Source of the DNA: Methylobacterium phyllostachyos
Lineage (GTDB): Bacteria > Pseudomonadota > Alphaproteobacteria > Rhizobiales > Beijerinckiaceae
DNA length: 64,000 nt
Direction: 5' to 3'
Assembly: GCF_900103445.1 (NCBI RefSeq)
Contig: NZ_FNHS01000001.1
Span: 1 to 64,000, forward strand
The first letter of the stretch is position 1. Every line of letters starts with the position of its first letter. The translations under genes and the position numbers were made by a program. Of this stretch, positions 62,518-64,000 are shown piece by piece. The notes under the pieces are model-generated. The model made no database searches. It was not told the DNA's origin and worked only from the letters and a program-made list of their open reading frames with translations.

Positions 62518-64000
62518 TCACGCCGCCCGCTTCTGATAGTCCTTTACATCGGTGAAGCGCACCGCTGGGTAGCGCTCCTCTTCGTAGCGAAGCGAGAACG
62601 CCGTCGTCGCCATGAAGACCGGCGCCCCGTCGAGGTCCTTCGCCATGGCCGAACCGTGCGAGTCGATGAACTTGTCGAGCTCGACCTCGGAGTCCGATTC
62701 GATCCAGCGGCAGACCGAGAAGCGCGAGGTCTCGTAATCCACCGGCAGGCCGTACTCGGCCTGAAGCCGCTCCTTCAGCACGTCGAGCTGCAGCGCGCCG
62801 ACCACGCCGACGATCGCCTGGCTGCCGTCCTGCGGCACGAACACCTGGACCACGCCCTCCTCGCCCATCTGCTGGAGCGCTTCGCGCAGCTTCTTGGCCT
62901 TCATGGCATCGGTGAGCTTGATCCGGCGCAGGATCTCCGGCGCGAAGCTCGGCACACCGCGGAACACGATGTCCTCGCCCTCGGTGAGGGTATCGCCGAT
63001 CCGGAGCGTCCCATGGTTCGGGATGCCGACCACGTCGCCGGCATAGGCCTCGTCCGCGATGGCGCGGTCCTGGGCGAAGAAGAATTGCGGCGCCGAGAGC
63101 GAGATCGGCTTGCCGGTCCGCACGAGCCGGGCCTTCATGCCCCGGTTGAGCTTGCCCGAGCAGACCCGCATGAAGGCGATCCGGTCCCGGTGGTTCGGGT
63201 CCATATTCGCCTGGATCTTGAACACGAAGCCGGTCATGCGCGGCTCGGTCGGCTCCACGAGGCGCTTGTCGGCATCCTGGCCCCGGGGCGGCGGCGCCAC
63301 CTGGGCGAGACCGTCGATCAGGTCGCGCACGCCGAAATTGCGGAGCGCCGAGCCGAAGAACACCGGCGTCAGGTGGCCCTCGCGGAACGCGTCGAGGTCG
63401 AACGGCTTCAGCCCGCCCTCGGCGAGTTCGACCTCCTCGCGCCACGCATCGGCCGCGCCGTTCTCGGTGAGGAGTTCGTCGAACAGCGGATCGTCGGGGC
63501 CTGAAACCGCGACCATCCCGGCATCCTCGGCGGCGTCGAGCCGGCGCACGCGCTTGCCGCCGAGTTCGTAGGTCCCGGAGAAGTTGCGGCCCGTGCCGAT
63601 CGGCCACGTGACCGGGGCGACGTCGAGCGCCAGCGTCTTCTCGATCTCGTCCAAGAGTTCGAACGGGTCGCGGGCCTCGCGGTCGAGCTTGTTGACGAAG
63701 GTGACGATCGGGATGTCGCGCAGCCGGCAGACCTCGAACAGCTTGCGCGTGCGCGCCTCGATGCCCTTTGCGGCGTCGATCACCATCACTGCCGAATCGA
63801 CCGCGGTCAGGGTCCGATAGGTGTCTTCCGAGAAGTCCTCGTGGCCGGGCGTGTCGAGGAGGTTGAAGACGCAGTCGCCGTACTCGAAGGTCATCACCGA
63901 GGTGACCACCGAGATGCCGCGCTCCTTCTCGATCCCCATCCAGTCGGAGCGGGTCGAGACGCGGTTGCGCTTGGCCTTCACCTCGCCCGCGAGCTGGATC
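62518..64000 (-). CDS. prfC: Peptide chain release factor 3 (partial, N-terminus outside window)
   Basis: GTPase that recycles RF1/RF2 after termination. The visible part contains [23 protein letters not shown] (G2), [33 protein letters not shown] (G3) and [14 protein letters not shown] (G4 NKLD), followed by the RF3-specific domains ([22 protein letters not shown]-like segment and [23 protein letters not shown]). The C-terminus ([10 protein letters not shown]) is complete. The start lies beyond position 64000; the last codons read IQLAGEVK, as in full-length RF3, so about 40-60 residues including the P-loop are missing. Confidence 0.95.
   Translation of the reverse strand, partial: [493 protein letters not shown]

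Overview
The window is high-GC alphaproteobacterial chromosome. The gene set points to Methylobacterium or Methylorubrum (Rhizobiales): a complete oxalate-degradation set (oxalate/formate antiporter, oxalyl-CoA decarboxylase, formyl-CoA transferase), CtrA beside flagellar export genes, fliX divergent from flgI, a DksA with a degenerate zinc finger, CreA, and GC-rich palindromic intergenic repeats. The genus is inferred from gene content, not from a marker gene.

Layout. 1-1055: an intact IS630-family element inserted exactly in the stop codon of purH. 1051-4539: purH and a heparinase II/III-like gene. 4623-8116: an orphan Zn/Mn-binding ABC substrate protein behind a 17-bp palindrome (possible Zur site), divergent from a Spy/CpxP-like periplasmic protein, then an MsbA-type exporter. 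8208-11384: ilvE, a palindromic repeat, and a 609-residue P-loop protein of unknown function. 11561-18939: the oxalate region, with oxlT and oxc on the plus strand and a PAS-domain gene plus frc on the minus strand, separated by a repeat-rich gap, an esterase-like gene and an HPP/CBS membrane protein. Both oxalate promoters carry the same gapped inverted motif, TGGTAT-N5-ATGCC.

19238-21999: capsule-export ATPase (KpsT-like) and KpsE-like chain-length protein without a KpsM permease, then a stress protein. 22235-28821: flhA, a flippase-like membrane protein, fliJ, fliI and ctrA with a clear terminator. 28956-36240: secreted trypsin-like protease, cysS, small exported proteins, creA, a DUF2865 protein, a very proline-rich OmpA-domain protein and a TetR fragment. 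36369-42524: MFS transporter, methyltransferase, CNNM/CorC-type protein, a glutamyl-tRNA synthetase and an FAD amino-acid oxidoreductase.

42528-46589: an exported protein, a collagen-like lipoprotein and an overlapping TadE/TadE/TadG operon. 46874-52862: dksA, an SGNH-like/MBOAT pair (probable polysaccharide O-acetylation), and an Hsp70-like gene divergent from a HerA/DUF87-like ATPase. 52999-61103: second flagellar block (fliX, flgI, flgJ-like, flgN-like; flgE, flgK, flgL and two small genes). 61404-62338: a BLUF photoreceptor followed at once by a single-domain response regulator. 62371-62490: another palindromic repeat. 62518-64000: prfC, cut by the window end.

Functionally the window combines oxalate catabolism, motility under CtrA/FliX-type control, surface structures (capsule, Tad, polysaccharide acetylation) and housekeeping genes. 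I saw no rRNA, tRNA, CRISPR array or prophage. The most novel-looking items are the shared oxalate-promoter motif with a PAS gene in the frc operon, the uncharacterised P-loop protein whose start abuts a repeat, and the BLUF/response-regulator pair.
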